A DNA stretch of 64,000 bases from Hemibagrus wyckioides (Eukaryota; Chordata; Actinopteri; Siluriformes; Bagridae), in assembly GCF_019097595.1 (NCBI RefSeq), contig NC_080731.1, forward strand, positions 19,874,866 to 19,938,865, in the 5' to 3' direction. Made by a program: the position numbers and the translations under genes. Below are positions 12,401-23,570 of this stretch, one piece after another. The notes below the pieces were generated by a model that searched no databases, was not told where the DNA came from, and was given only the letters and a program-made list of their open reading frames with translations. Positions within the stretch are counted from its first letter, which is position 1; each line of letters opens with the position of its first letter.

Positions 12401-15400
12401 CACACACATTAACACTACATCATTAACTCAACACACACACACTAACACTACATCACTAACTCAACACACACACACACTAACACTACATCACTAACACACA
12501 CACACATTAACACACACACACACATTAACACTACATCATTAACTCAACACACACACACGTTAACACTACATCACTAACTCAACACACACACATTAACACT
12601 ACATCACTAACTCACACACACATTAACACACACACACATTAACACTACATCATTAACTCAACACACACACACACTAACACTACATCACTATCTCAACACA
12701 CACACACACACACTACATCACTAACTCAACACACACACATTAACACTACATCACTAACTCAACACACATACACACACTACATCACTAACTCAACACACAC
12801 ACTACATCACTAACTCAACACACACACACACTACATCATTAACTCAACACACACACACACTAACACTACATCACTATCTCAACCCATACACACACACACT
12901 ACATCACTAACTCAACACACACACATTAACACTACATCACTAACTCAACACACATACACACACTACATCACTAACTCAACACACACACACACACTACATC
13001 ACTAACTCAACACACACACACACACACTCTACATCACTAACTCAACACACACACACACACTACATCACTAACTCAACACACACACACACACACTACATCA
13101 CTAACTCAACACACACACACTACAGTTTTCAACTTTATATTTACAGTTTTTTATGATTGCTTATACACTAAAATTGAAAATAACACACAGTTACTAAAAC
13201 CTTACACTGAAGGAGCAAAACCTCAGCCCAGATCTGCACAACTATAAGCACATTCTCAGCCTCACACTTTTTGCAAAACACTAAACACACTTCTCTACAT
13301 TAGACACAGAAATCTAATATAATGTCACTTCTTTGCCATTTCAAGACACTGCTTTCCAAAATACCACCCCTATAAACCAGTTAATCAAACATGGCCGTCA
13401 CATGTGCAGACACTTAGGTGCTTAACTATAAACTCAGCGATCAGGTGTAAGCGCTATGAAAAGGCAACAGGTGAGTTTACCTGTCTTCAACAAAAATGGA
13501 AGGCAATGTCGCAGTAAGAGAAAGAGTTAAGATGAGAGGGGCAGTCCATGGAGGAAGGGGGGTAGAGAGAGGAAGAGGGAGAGGAAGAGGTAGACTTGGA
13601 GGATGTGGACAAAGAAGGCAGGGACCAAATTTATCAGATGTGATTCGAGCAACCTTGGTTGACCCATGTTTAAAACCATGGGTTGACATTGAGAGAGGCT
13701 GGCCTGAGAGTTCAGCCCAACCTCAGCAGATATACTGCTGCTTCAGTAATTCGGACATTTTGACAAGAGCACAGGTATAAAAACAACTTTTCTCTGCTGT
13801 CTACAGTACATTAAAGCCTATTACATGACCTCCATCAGTACTATTTGGTACCATTCACTGTGTTCCATGTTTGAGACAATGTCTTGTGTGCTGTCTTGTG
13901 ACATTTACTGTAACATGTATTTTGATTGATCTACATAGGATTGAGGGTTGAGAACATAGAGGAGGAAGGAGCCCCATATTCACAGAGGAACAAGAGAGAG
14001 CTATTATAAACATGGTTTTGGTCAATAATGTGATATGTCTTAGAGAAATTCAGACAAACATCCTGAATGACCACACAGTTTTCAATGTCCATCAGGTCTC
14101 TCTAACAACACTGGGGCGAATCCTTAAAAAGCATCACATCCAGATGAAACAACTGTATTGAGTGCCATTTGAAAGAAATTCTGAAAGAGTAAAAGACCTA
14201 TGGCATGAATATGTGGAGGTAAGTAATGTCCACTTCAGTATTGTCCACTGCACACAAAACCTTTTCACATGTTCTCTATTTTTTTTCTTTTTTTTTTCAG
14301 AGAGTTCTGCTAATTGATGGTGATCCAATCTCACATGAATTTATTTTCATAGATGAGGCTGGGTTCAACCTGACTAAAGTAAGAAGAAGATGGAGAAACA
14401 TCATTGGCCATAGAGCTATTTTGAATGTCCCAGGCCAACGTGGAGGCAGCATCACAGTGTGCTGCAATCACACAGAATGGGATCCTACACCGCCATGCCG
14501 AGTTTGGTCCTTACAACACGGCCCACATTATCACATTTTTAGACAGACTTCACAACACTGTCACAGCAGAACAACAAATGGATGCCAAGCAGATGAGATA
14601 CACTGTCATCTAGGACAATGTATCTTTCCACCAATCTGCTCTTGTCCAAAACTGGTTTCATGATCATCCACAATTTTCACTCCAATACCTCCCACCATAC
14701 TCTCCCTTCCTCAACCCCATTGAAGAGTTTTTTTCAGCATGGCGGTGGAAGGTTTACGATCTCCAGCCCTATGTCAGGATTCCCCTCATTCTAGCCATGG
14801 AGGAGGCCTGTGACCTAATTGATACAGGGTCTGTGCAAGGATGGATTCGCCATTCAAGAAGATTCTTCCCTCGCTGTTTTGTGAGATCGGACATCGCCTG
14901 TGATGTGGATGAAGTGCTGTGGTCAGATCCAGCTAGGCCAAGAGATGCTTAGGTTGTTTTTTCTTTTGCTTTGTCTCCATGTTTTTGTTTGTGTACTATA
15001 TTGTATTTGGAATATGTTCTGATTTGAAATGCAGCCTTTGGAAAGCATGACTGTATTGAATGTCTGTACAATGTGGTGAGGGAAAGATTTCCGTCAATGT
15101 ACAGTACTGGTGTCGTGGTTTTTTTTTTCAATATTCATGTATTTTACACTAACAAAAAAATCTAACCCAGACTATATCATCAGAAAAGTGTAAAAGTTAC
15201 AAGTGTGTAAATGAATCAGTCAGAATGGATGAACCATGTGTGTTCCATATGGTGTCAAAGTTGGGTTTTGTTAAATTAATGGAAAGTTTTGCAAAAGAAC
15301 TGAGGTGTTAGGCTATTTGTGTGTGGATCTGTGAATTGTGTGTAGTGTTTTGACAAAATGAGCCTCATTTTTAAAATTGTGCTTAAGCAATTGTAAAAAA

Positions 15401-16036
15401 CTGTAATAATAAGAAAAACTCACAATCTCTATTATTTATTTATTTATTAATTTCAGTAAAAGTTATTTTTTATAAATGAAATAAATCATTCCAGCAGATG
15501 TAAAAGTCTCTTCTGTGGAACATCAGCACATAAAATGTGAATAAAGAGATTAAAACTGTAATAAATCCCACTTCATCTGTATTTATTCTCTTATTTGGAT
15601 TTTCTCTCCAGTTTGTAATAAATCCCACTTCATCTGTATTTATTCTCTTATTTGGATTTTCTCTCCAGTTTGTAATAAATCCCACTTCATCTGTATTTAT
15701 TCTCTTATTTGGATTTTCTCTCCAGTTTGCCCTCCATCATCCTACTGTAAGGACTAAACCCTGAATGTTGTCACTGCTGCCCCCGAACCTCCAACCATCT
15801 GAAATGTCTGATTACAGTAGCAGTGAGGGAGAAGTGAAGAAAAAAGAGTGAAAGAAAGAAATAAACTAAACTGAACTAAACACTTCCATGATGAAATGAG
15901 ACAGAAATGACAGCAAGAACAGTAAAAGTCAGGAGATTAAAATCAGCAGATGGTGTTGTTAGGATTGTGGAGATGAATATTTAAATGAGGAGTGACGTCA
16001 CACGCGCAGAAATTACTCTCACCGTCATACCACAAG

Positions 16037-16113
<77 letters not shown>

Positions 16114-16320
16114 GTGTGTATTTCTGTTGTACAGAGTGATTTATTTCTTTATTTCCTGTATTATTTCTGTGTAACTTTATCAGATTTGACTCTTATCACA
16201 GCTTTAGTGTTAAACTTTAATATTAGAGAGTAAATAAATGTAGTAAAGACAGTAAACATTACAGAACTCACCTGCTGATGAAAGATGAAGAGAACATGTG
16301 AAGAAAACCAGAGTCTTCAT
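9433..16320 (-). CDS. MHC class I gene A, exons 1-2 (partial)
   Basis: Two exons of an antigen-presenting class I heavy chain on the minus strand. Exon 1 (16320 down to 16272, 49 nt) encodes a 16-residue signal peptide, [16 protein letters not shown], and ends at CAG|GTGAGT in phase 1. Exon 2 (9699 down to 9433, 267 nt) starts after TTTTACAG and ends at GAG|GTAAAC; it encodes a full alpha-1 domain starting [12 protein letters not shown]. Visible groove residues: Tyr7 in LQYF, Tyr59-equivalent in DPDYW, Arg84-equivalent in QRFNQT, which also carries the N-glycosylation sequon. The ~6.6 kb intron 1 holds a CA-minisatellite, an IS630-like transposon, a 57-bp repeat and (AAT)n. No exon 3 or later is seen in the remaining 9.4 kb, so the gene runs off the left edge or is truncated. 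Both exons read openly; alpha-1 is closer to gene C than to gene B. Confidence 0.85.
9722..13121. repeat. CA-rich minisatellite in gene A intron 1 (~3.4 kb)
   Basis: About 100 units of the form TTAACACTACATCACTAACTC followed by AA(CA)n, with n varying so that units range from ~25 to ~45 bp. The array starts immediately upstream of the alpha-1 exon acceptor. Genes B and C carry the same unit at the same place (26127-26216 and 55862-56481), only a few and about 16-20 copies long. The array is therefore ancestral to the gene family and expanded massively in gene A. Confidence 0.96.
13142..15405 (+). mobile_element. IS630-like Tc1/mariner transposon in gene A intron 1
   Basis: A ~2.26 kb element bounded by inverted repeats TACAGTTTTTTATGATTGCT (left) and its near complement at the right end, both ending in TA, the expected target-site duplication of the Tc1/mariner superfamily. 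Gene C intron 1 gives a pre-insertion site: CAACTTTATATT continues there almost directly into AATAATAAG (near 56551-56575), the words that flank this element. It contains a decayed transposase gene (separate entry). Confidence 0.85.
13496..14952 (+). pseudogene. Decayed IS630/DDE_3-type transposase
   Basis: Reads in pieces in the sense direction of the element. The first piece (13496-13780) begins MEGNVAVRERVK, has an Arg-Gly-rich stretch and then an HTH-like block (SDVIRATLVD). A middle piece near 14000-14220 (e.g. RILKKHHIQMKQL) precedes an intron-like gap with a pyrimidine tract and TTTTTTCAG at about 14300. The catalytic core follows: IFIDEAGF (first Asp, ~14348), a GPYN block, DNVSFH (second Asp) and NPIEEFFSAW (catalytic Glu, ~14720), ending with RRFFPRC near the stop at 14950-14952. 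It is broken: TAG stands just before the second catalytic Asp (14611-14613), another stop lies in the middle piece and frameshifts occur. Family and DDE triad are recognised from established knowledge of Tc1/mariner/IS630 transposases. Confidence 0.85.
15559..15729. repeat. 57-bp tandem repeat, three copies
   Basis: Three near-identical 57-bp units beginning TAATAAATCCCACTTCATCT lie in gene A intron 1. Gene C has two copies at the equivalent place (56681-56793) and gene B has none, with a SINE-like insertion nearby instead. Confidence 0.92.
16037..16112. repeat. (AAT)n microsatellite in gene A intron 1
   Basis: About 25 uninterrupted AAT units just downstream of exon 1. The paralogous site has about 11 units in gene B (26934-26967) and about 18 in gene C (57091-57147). 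Open frames of poly-Asn or poly-Ile here are artefacts. Confidence 0.97.
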
Positions 16321-16375
16321 CACTGAGCTGCAGAGAGACATCGCACACTGTCACATCTGATCCACTACAACAATA

Positions 16376-16462
16376 AACAAACACTAAACACACACTAAAC
16401 ACTAAACACACACTAAACACTAAACACACACTAAACACTAAACACACACTAAACTAACACTA
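16376..16462. repeat. Short tandem repeat of ACTAAACACACACTAAAC type
   Basis: Four to five imperfect ~19-bp units between the class I gene A start codon and its promoter module. Shorter versions occur at the same place in genes B and C. Confidence 0.8.
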
Positions 16463-16517
16463 AACTCACTAAATCTCTTATTTACCGAATCGATCTACAA
16501 GTCTAACTCCACTCTAA

Positions 16518-16735
16518 CTCTGTATTTAAACCCTATTTATCTCAGATTAAGAGAAAGTTACAGATCCTCCTGCTCCTGTTGTGATCTGTGAGGATGTTTT
16601 CCCGCTATCAGAGATTCTGATTGGCTCTGACCAACAAGAAAACCAGAGCGAAAACAAATCAAAATTCACGATTCAGTGTCACCAGTTTCTAAGAAGATTT
16701 GAGGAATGCAGGTTTAAACTGAAAGTGAAAGCAGG
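16518..16735 (-). promoter_or_regulatory. Class I gene A promoter: ISRE plus degenerate SXY
   Basis: Upstream of exon 1 on the minus strand. GAAAGTGAAA at 16721-16730 matches the GAAANNGAAA core of an interferon-stimulated response element, about 400 bp from the ATG. The X-box-like region (16676-16690, AGTGTCACCAGTTTCT on the plus strand) and Y-box-like region (16655-16664) align with those of genes B and C but are diverged: the X2 part is not TGACGTCA and the Y part is not CCAATCAG. A TTTAAATA TATA-like word is at about 16522-16530. The roles of ISRE and SXY in class I control are established knowledge; function here is inferred. Confidence 0.6.
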
Positions 16736-16924
16736 AGATGAAGAAGGAGGCAACAGATCATCTCTCTTTATATTTTCAGCTATTTCTTATAGATTAATAT
16801 TATTTTTTGTAACTATTTTTATCAGCTAGTAATAACTCACTTTAAATATATAAAATAAATTAAATATATTAAATGTAATAAAGGATCAGCTGATGACACT
16901 GTGCTTGTTGTTGAGTGTTTGCAG

Positions 16925-17595
16925 GTACAGATGGTGAGTTGAGGTGGAAATGTGGAGAGGGATGGAGGTTGGGGTGGAGGGTGGAGTGGGGTGGAGGTTG
17001 GGGTGGAGGGTGGAGAGGGATGGAGGTTGGGGTGGAGGTTGGAGAGGGATGGAGGTGGAGGTGGAGGGGAGTGGAGGTTGGGGTGGAGGGGGATGGAGGT
17101 TGGGGTGGAGGGTAGAGAGGGATGGAGGTGGGTGGAGGTTGGGGTGGAGGGTGGAGAGGGATGGAGGTGGAGGGGGTGGAGGTTGGGGTGGAGGGTGGAG
17201 GAGGGTGGAGAGGGATGGAGGTGGAGGGGGGGTGGAGGGTGGAGAGGGATGGAGGTGGGGATGGAGGTGGAGGGTGGAGAGGGATGGAGGAGGTTGGGGT
17301 GGAGAGGGATGGAGGTTGGGGTGGAGGGTAGAGAGGGATGGAGGTTGAGGTGGAGGGTGGAGAGGGATGGAGGTTGAGGTGGAGGGTGGAGAGGGAGGGA
17401 GGTTGAGGTGGAGACTGTGGAGAGGGATGGAGGTTGGGGTGGAGGGTGGAGAGGGATGGAGGTTGAGGTGGAACTGTGGAGAGGGATGGAGGTTGGGGTG
17501 GAGGGTGGAGAGGGATGGAGGTTGAGGTGGAGGGTGGAGAGGGATGGAGGTTGAGGTGGAACTGTGGAGAGGGATGGAGGTTGGGGTGGAGGGTG
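16925..17595. repeat. G-rich 29-bp minisatellite upstream of gene A
   Basis: About 22 units of ~29 bp of the type GGTTGGGGTGGAGGGTGGAG-AGGGATGGA with length variants. The plus strand is nearly pure purine with repeated GGG/GGGG runs. A second expansion is at 36742-37215, and a single unexpanded unit in the same flanking sequence (GGTGAGTTGAGGTGGAAATG) lies upstream of gene C at 57905-57965. Long Trp/Gly/Glu or Pro/Ser/Leu frames here are repeat artefacts. Confidence 0.95.
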
Positions 17596-18480
17596 GTGCT
17601 CCAGCTTTCATTAAGGTTCATTAGTAACATGTCCATCAATCACTTTAATTATCACCAGTGAAAGCTGTAAATGCTTTGAATTGACTGAATTTCTGCTTAT
17701 ATAATTAACTCAATAATAAAAATCTGCTCTTGCATGCTAAAGTGAGTCATAATAAAATACAAACACACTCTAAACTAATGACCCACAATGAAAAAAAATT
17801 GCATTAATTGTATATTAATTACAAGTTTAAGATTTTGTGAAAAAACCAGGACACTGGACATTAAAACTCCGCCCACTGTGAAGCATGGTGGTGGTGGCAG
17901 ACCTGTGGTAAATAGCAGGTTTCTCTCTTCAGAACCTGAACAGATTTTAATTCATTAATTATAAAACATCTCAAGAACATTCACAAGAGAAGGTTAGAGA
18001 ATACAGTGGTTCATGAGCTGATATGTGTTTCCTTTTTATGACTCACATTTAAGCAGGAATTCATGCAGAGATACAGAACATTCTGATCGGTTCTCAACAT
18101 GTACTTCAAACTGTTTTTATTAGGAAGAAAAAATCAACACAAAGATACAGCAAACATCTCCATGTGTCTAATATTTATAATCTACACTGAGAGTGTCATG
18201 GACTGCTAGACAGTTCCCTGCTTGAACACCAGAGTTTCTGTATGTTCCATGTGCTTTTGTTTATGTTGTGTTTGCACGTGTTCTTGCCCCACCCGATCAG
18301 GTGTGATGAACAGGTATAATGAACAGGAAGATTGGATTGAAGTCAAAGTGAAAGCTTTGTCACTTCAACCATATATAACTGATGCAGTACACAGTGAAGT
18401 GAAACAACATTCCTCCTGGAGCAGAGGTGCTACACAGAACAAAAACAGTACAGGAGATGCAGACACACATGGAGTTAAAC
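17596..18480. other. Intergenic flank with shared repeat pieces
   Basis: Contains the TTTCATTAAGGTTCATTAGT flank also seen at 32090 and 37345, a stretch matching 57965-58100 (ATAAAATACAAACACACTCT), and a Tc1-transposase-like scrap (GTGAAGCATGGTGGTGG). No gene is recognised. Confidence 0.6.
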
Positions 18481-19500
18481 CAGTGGTTCCCAACCTAGGG
18501 GTCGCCGAGCTCACTCTAGTTTTAGGGTTACACTTTTTTTTTTTTTTTAAATATATTATAGCTTGATAATTCAATTTGTAATATTTTAATAATGGTTAAT
18601 ATATGAAAAGTAATTTCCTTAACATCGTGAATTTCACGCTGTGTATCGCGAGAGTGGGAATAGACAGACGCAGCTTTAAAAAACACACACACAGGACAAA
18701 CAAAAAGGCGCGGTAAAGCGATCATGGCAAAACACCACGGAGAAGAGAAAAATATAAATGGCTATAAAATGAAAACAAGGATTTATTTGGACAGTTATCT
18801 TGAATTTGGTTTCACGGAAGCAATGGACAAGGTGAGAATTGAGTGTGTAATCTGTGGAGAGAGACTAGCTAATGAAAGCATGAAGCCCTGCAAACTGAGG
18901 AGACATCAGAGCACGAAACACCCACAGACAGTTGGTAAAACCCCGAGAATTTTCCCAAAGGAAAAAAGAACTTGTATCAAATAGGCCCCAGAATATCAGA
19001 GATGCAATGACTAGAGCTGGAAATGAAAACAGACAGGCAACAGTTGCATCCTTCGAGTGTGCTCCCTTGATTGCCCAGTCAAAAAAGCCGCACACCATCG
19101 GGGAAACTCTGCTCAAACCCGTATGTGTAAAAATGGCAGAAATAATGTGCGGGACACAAGTGGCTTCTAAACTTAAAACTGTACCTCTGTCCAATAATAC
19201 AGTAAAAGACAGAATCGATAGAATGGCAAATGATGTTGAGAACACGTTGGTTGAAAAGTTTAAAGATGCAGCCATTTTCTATCCAAATTGATGAAACTTC
19301 CACTGTGGCAGATGAGGCAGTACTCGCTGCATATGTGCAGTACATTGAAGATGCCAAAATAAAGCAGGACATTCTTTTGTCTTCTAATTTGTCCACAACG
19401 ACACGAGGAGAAGACATTTTCCAAGCAACTGACGTGTACTTCACCAAGCAAAACATTCCCTACAATAATTTAGTCGCTTGCTGCACAGACAGTGATGGGG
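18481..19500 (+). pseudogene. hAT transposon fragment with BED-finger transposase
   Basis: Starts at CAGTGGTTCCCAACCTAGG, a typical hAT terminal repeat. A transposase-like frame follows from 18724 (MAKHHGEEKN). It contains a BED-type zinc finger, CVICGERLANESMK with the later histidines in LRRHQSTKH. It then continues in shifted frames: a frameshift near 18950 and another near 19258, just before FSIQIDETS, which is typical of ZBED/SCAND3-like hAT proteins. It breaks off at about 19500, before the C-terminal dimerisation region. Dead, 3'-truncated copy. Confidence 0.8.
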
Positions 19501-19551
19501 AAAAAAACAAGGGCTTCAATACACCCTTGAAGGAAAAGGCTCCCCACAGTC

Positions 19552-19667
19552 TTGACCTGGTGCTGAAAACGTCTCCTGATTCAGCTGATGGTGTTAATTC
19601 CACTGCATCACTTCATTACACTCCAACACTGACACTAGGTGGCGCTTTAACACTGGATTTGAATGAC
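19552..19667. repeat. Dispersed 116-bp repeat (copy at 43695-43810)
   Basis: TTGACCTGGTGCTGAAAACG through GGATTTGAATGAC is nearly identical to 43695-43810 just downstream of the MMAB stop. A partial copy (CACTGACACTAGGTGGCGCT) is at 45243-45275. It is sandwiched here between two hAT elements. Confidence 0.85.
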
Positions 19668-19676
19668 CCTGCTAAT

Positions 19677-22000
19677 CAGTGGGGTAAAAAGTACTCAAAA
19701 ATGTTACTCAAGTGAAAGTACAAGTACTGAGTGAAATTTTTTCTCAATTTAAAGTAGAAGTATCTGACCAGAAACATACGAGTAAAAGTAAAAAAGTACC
19801 ACATTAAAATTGTACTTGAGCATTAAAAAAAAAAGTAAAAGCAAGAACCAAAACTAGAGATTCTTGTTTAAGCTTTTAGTCTCACAACATGAAGTGAAAT
19901 CAACCATACAATGTTTTATCCTGCTTTAGAACTGTTTGTATTTAACTATCAAACTACAAAGACACATCTAATGCCAATATGAAACATACTACTCAACGTT
20001 ATAAAACCTCCAATTTAACTTCAGCAGATGCTGATTTTCATTCAGTTTGATGTATTCTAGGCCGATGAGCAAAGTGAGGAGATACAGAGAAAGGTTTGAT
20101 TGGTTGGAGGGGGTTGGTTGGGAACAAATTCTATGGTTTTTGTCATTAACTACATTTACATACAGTCAGCTATATCTAAATATCTAAAACGTCTAAATAT
20201 CTTTTAGCTTAAATTCTAACAGCATTTCCAAGCCAGTGTTGATTAAAGAAACAGACTGTGTGACAACTACAACCTGCTGCGTGAATACTGTACATCAATA
20301 TTCATACTGAGATTACAGCCCAAGAACCGGTCATAATATTCATAAATGGTGCACTTATAATAGCAAGAACCTTTTTAAGATTTGGGCTTTTACATGTAAG
20401 TACGCAAAAAAAGTTTTTTCAGTCATATTAGTTTGGCTCAGAAGTTGCCCAGATTAGAAATTGTAGAATTAGAATTTTCATGCTTGCATTAATTTACCTC
20501 ATTTTATGATGGCTTCAACATTTGTCCAAGAGATCCTAAATTTGTGGAGAAGGATGGCAGCTGTGATGACCTCAGGATCTTCAAACATGTGCTGGAATCG
20601 TGTTTGGATTCCTTGTTGTAGGGCATCCACAAGTGGGGCACAGTACCTGAGAGAATGGTGGAGTCGCTGACGTTTCAAGCTTAACTGATGGACACTAGGC
20701 AACAGCCACCCCAGCTGTGTATTCACTTCTGCTTGCAAGATGTTCAGTACTTTTGCAGCTGGATGCATTGTGTTGGCCCACTCTGTCAAGAACAGCATTT
20801 GTGCTGGATTAAACTTGGATCGACTGCTTTTATTCCATAAAGCTTGGCACTTGCTAAAGACAGATATGTAGAGTTTCTTGTAGTGTTCATTTGAGAGAGC
20901 TTTTTGGGCATCAACACTTGACACAAGGTTAAGTATGTGGCAGGTACACTTTTGATGTTTTGGTAGCTGGAATTCGAACCCATCATCTTGGTCCAGGAGT
21001 AGAGAGGCATCGTGGAATTCCACACCATCACTTTCCTCATCATAGCCTTCAGAATCAGTGTTATCAATTTCACACTTGCTCATCTCGATATTGTTTTCAG
21101 CTCCAAAAACTGAAAGCCTTCAGGAAGTTGAAACTACTGTCTGTGGTTGTGCAGACAATCTTGTCACGTACTTCATACTCTGTGTGGATATCATTTATAG
21201 CACTGGCCAGTACCTCAAAAGTATGAGAGCCTTTTAATCTTTTGCAACAAGTGCAGCAGAATGTCTTTCAAGACTTTCAGGGTTTATCTAGTGAGCAGTT
21301 ACACCAATGAATGACTTTCTACATGCAGTCCAACAATCCACTGTGGTTGCAATCCATTCAACTTCACTCATGGCAGCAGTCCCTTTCTGTTTCATGATCA
21401 GAGCAGCTTCAGCTATCTTGGAGCGTAAAGTAGGCCTTATAATGATAGAAGTGCCAGGCTGCAGTGTACTAATCAGCTCTTTAAGTGATGGCAGATCAAT
21501 AGTGCTGAAAGGATGAAGTCCTTGAATGATGTACCTCAATATAGTTTTGTTCACAGTGACTGGAAACACATGTTTGTCTGGGAAAATGGAGTCAACTTTC
21601 AGTTGCTTACTGCTGGAAGCATGGGTGGAGGTCTCACTCTTTCTCTTCTGTGATGTCAATTTAGAGTAGTTTTTAAGGTAATTTGCAGACAATTACATAC
21701 GTATTCCTAACATTTTATTACGTAAGCCTAATATTATCAATCACGTGCATTAGCGAACATAAGCCTACTACGCACATAAGTGGCTTGCCAGTCAAGGTCA
21801 AAACGTGCAAAAATAAACAGTATCATTAAAACAAAATATTAACTTACCTCAATATGCTTCCTTAAGTTTGATGGCGAACTTTTGAAGGCCGATAGTTTTT
21901 TGGTGAGTGGGAGACAAAGGACACATTTCATCTTGTATGAATCCTTACTAATACCACTAAAAGAGAAGAATTCACTAACGGACGAAGGTATGGCCATGGG
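19677..22000 (-). mobile_element. Second hAT transposon, minus strand
   Basis: The left end CAGTGGGGTAAAAAGTACTC, followed by repeated AGTAAAAGTA words, is typical of a fish hAT terminal region. Minus-strand transposase pieces: a BED-finger exon (21997 down to 21848: MAIPSSVSEFFSF, then KCVLCLP and LRKHIE, donor GAG|GTAAGT), a central part (21692-21288, with VEWIATTVDCWTA) and a C-terminal part (21083-20499, with CTCHILNL). The 150-nt finger exon has an intact start and donor. Stops and gaps separate the other pieces and the C-terminal dimerisation block is not visible, so the copy is probably dead. The right terminus was not located. Confidence 0.8.
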
Positions 22001-22034
22001 TGCTCTTCATCCTGTGGCTGATTTTGGACTGTGA

Positions 22035-22240
22035 TTTGTATTTTCACACCCAACAGTCTCTAGAGTTTATACAGTGTAGAGTATAAAGATTACACACTGG
22101 TGTAAAGAGCAAAGCAGGACATGATTATGAGAAACTCAAACCAGTCTGTTTGGTTTAGATACATGCATGAATGTACAGGTCTACAGCTTTCCTAATAAAC
22201 TAGATGATACATGTGTTTTCATTTCCTGTGTATTCATGGG
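22035..22240. repeat. Repeat unit shared by three class I 3' flanks
   Basis: TTTTCACACCCAACAGTCTC through TTCCTAATAAACTAGATGAT recurs at 63138-63325, and its right half recurs at 33388-33440. In this copy and at 33 kb it sits immediately left of a decayed alpha-1 exon. It marks the 3'-flank block of duplicated class I loci. Confidence 0.8.
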
Positions 22241-22254
22241 TATTTGACTCTCAC

Positions 22255-22514
22255 CCTCAGTCTGGTGATAGAGCTGCATTGCTGTAGCCATACTAACTAA
22301 AGATATTCTATTCACAGCTTCTTCTGTGTCTCTCTGATTTCTAGCTCTGCTCTGACTCCTCAACCTTAATCTTCTTTATCCACTCTGTGTCTGAGATCAT
22401 CTTCCTGATCTTGCTGTTGTAGCACATATACTTCTCAGAATCGACCGACTGACAGCAAAGAACTCTGTGAAATTTATTCATGGTGTGACTCCAGGGGATA
22501 AATATTGTGTGGGG
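22255..22514 (-). pseudogene. Decayed MHC class I alpha-1 exon
   Basis: On the minus strand the acceptor CTCTCACAG at 22515 and donor G|GTGAGA at 22255 are still recognisable, with ~260 nt between them (267 in gene A). Two frames together match an alpha-1 domain: one gives YNSKIRKMISDTEWIKK, the other gives MATAMQLYHQTEG, corresponding to YYDSN...EWIQK and [10 protein letters not shown]. At least one frameshift and a stop break it. No signal exon or alpha-2 exon accompanies it. Confidence 0.8.
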
Positions 22515-22599
22515 CTGTGAGAGTGTAGGGTTTGCCAAAAAGATCCACAGTTCAGATGATAGAAAGCACAGAACAACCAATAAGAAGATACTCTCCAGT

Positions 22600-22870
22600 A
22601 GTACATTTTACTACTTTGCAGTAAACATCATCCCTACTGTGAGGCATGGTGATGGTAGCATCATGTTGTCATTTATAACCTACATAACAGCTCTGCATTA
22701 ACACTTACAGACTGGCACATGTATATACAGTACACCAATCAGACATTAAAATTTAAAAACACCTGTCTTGTGCCACTAAAAGAGCTCTATGCTGTCAAGA
22801 CCCAAATTCCCCAAGAGCTCTGGAGGTGTGCTGTGGTATCTGGCACCAATACTTTTTTACTGGCAGATCC
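22600..22870. mobile_element. Tc1-like transposon scraps
   Basis: GTGAGGCATGGTGATGGTAG (near 22640) encodes VRHGDGSIML, corresponding to the HGGGSIM motif of Tc1 transposases. From about 22735, ACACCAATCAGACATTAAAA through TGGTATCTGGCACCAATAC resembles the terminal part of a common fish Tc1 family, whose inner part appears at 32975-33395. Both are short and dead. Confidence 0.6.
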
Positions 22871-23384
22871 TTAAAACTCAGTATAATAAATGAAAATGTA
22901 AAGACAGGGACAATTATAGGCTGGATGAAGTCCAAAAACAGTGTTACCTGTATTAAAAACAAAACAACCTGTTTAAAAGATTAAAAAAAAGTCTGTACCC
23001 ATATCCCTATGAATAAACAAGGACAAAAACCAAACAAATATAACATTCACACCGTTATAAACCTGGTGAAATATACATAAGAAATATTTACAATATAGAC
23101 ACTGGTTTCTATGTACAAAAATATAAATTATACACAGAGGCCAAGAATTCTAAAGAGAAGGGACAGATGGAGTTCAGTGTCAGGAAAAGTAAAGTTTAAA
23201 ACCAGAATCACATCAACAGAACAACAGAATGAAGTCTGGAGCACAAAACACTACACAGAGCAGAGCTGGACACCAACTTCCTTCCAGCTGAAATACTGCT
23301 GCCTGTTGATATCATCAACATGTAATAGAGGGTAAACAGAGGCAAAGAGGCAAAAAAAATTCTAAAATAAACTTAGTGTGTGTG

Positions 23385-23532
23385 TGTGTGTGCTATGTAC
23401 AATCTTTAATCACTGTCTTGGTCCTCATCTCCATCTCCTGGTCTCTCCTAGAAAAACAGAGAGAAAGAAACAGGATCAGTCCACACACAGATTTTTATTC
23501 CATATGACACTGTAAACATCATCATGTCTTAC
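23385..23532 (-). other. Gene B 3' UTR exon and 85-bp last intron
   Basis: After the gene B stop, the last coding exon has a donor GAGAGA|GTAAGA (exon end 23533). A plausible acceptor TTTTTCTAG|GAGAGACC gives a final exon starting at 23447. ATTAAA at 23410-23405 (minus strand) may be the polyadenylation signal. The same exon sequence is present at the right edge of the window, where it marks gene D. A similar block (22890-23340) continues downstream and is copied at 35085-35410 and 63540-63860. Confidence 0.6.
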
Positions 23533-23570
23533 TCTCTCATTTCAGCAGGAAGACACACAGTCACACTTTA

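Noticed and set aside
13477..13689. Pro/Leu-rich minus-strand frame
   Set aside because: Antisense shadow of the Arg-Gly-rich part of the IS630-like transposase.
15985..16233. Poly-Asn and poly-Ile proteins (also at 26889 and 57040)
   Set aside because: Translation of (AAT)n microsatellites within class I intron 1.
16869..17639. 256-codon Pro/Ser/His-rich and overlapping Trp/Gly-rich frames (also 36710-37285)
   Set aside because: Open in several frames on both strands because the 29-bp G-rich minisatellite has almost no stop codons; no start context or splice signals.
23111..23335. 74-codon frame, duplicated at 35185-35409
   Set aside because: Lies antisense to the class I 3' flank, conserved only because the flank itself is duplicated; the third copy at 63.7 kb is not open.
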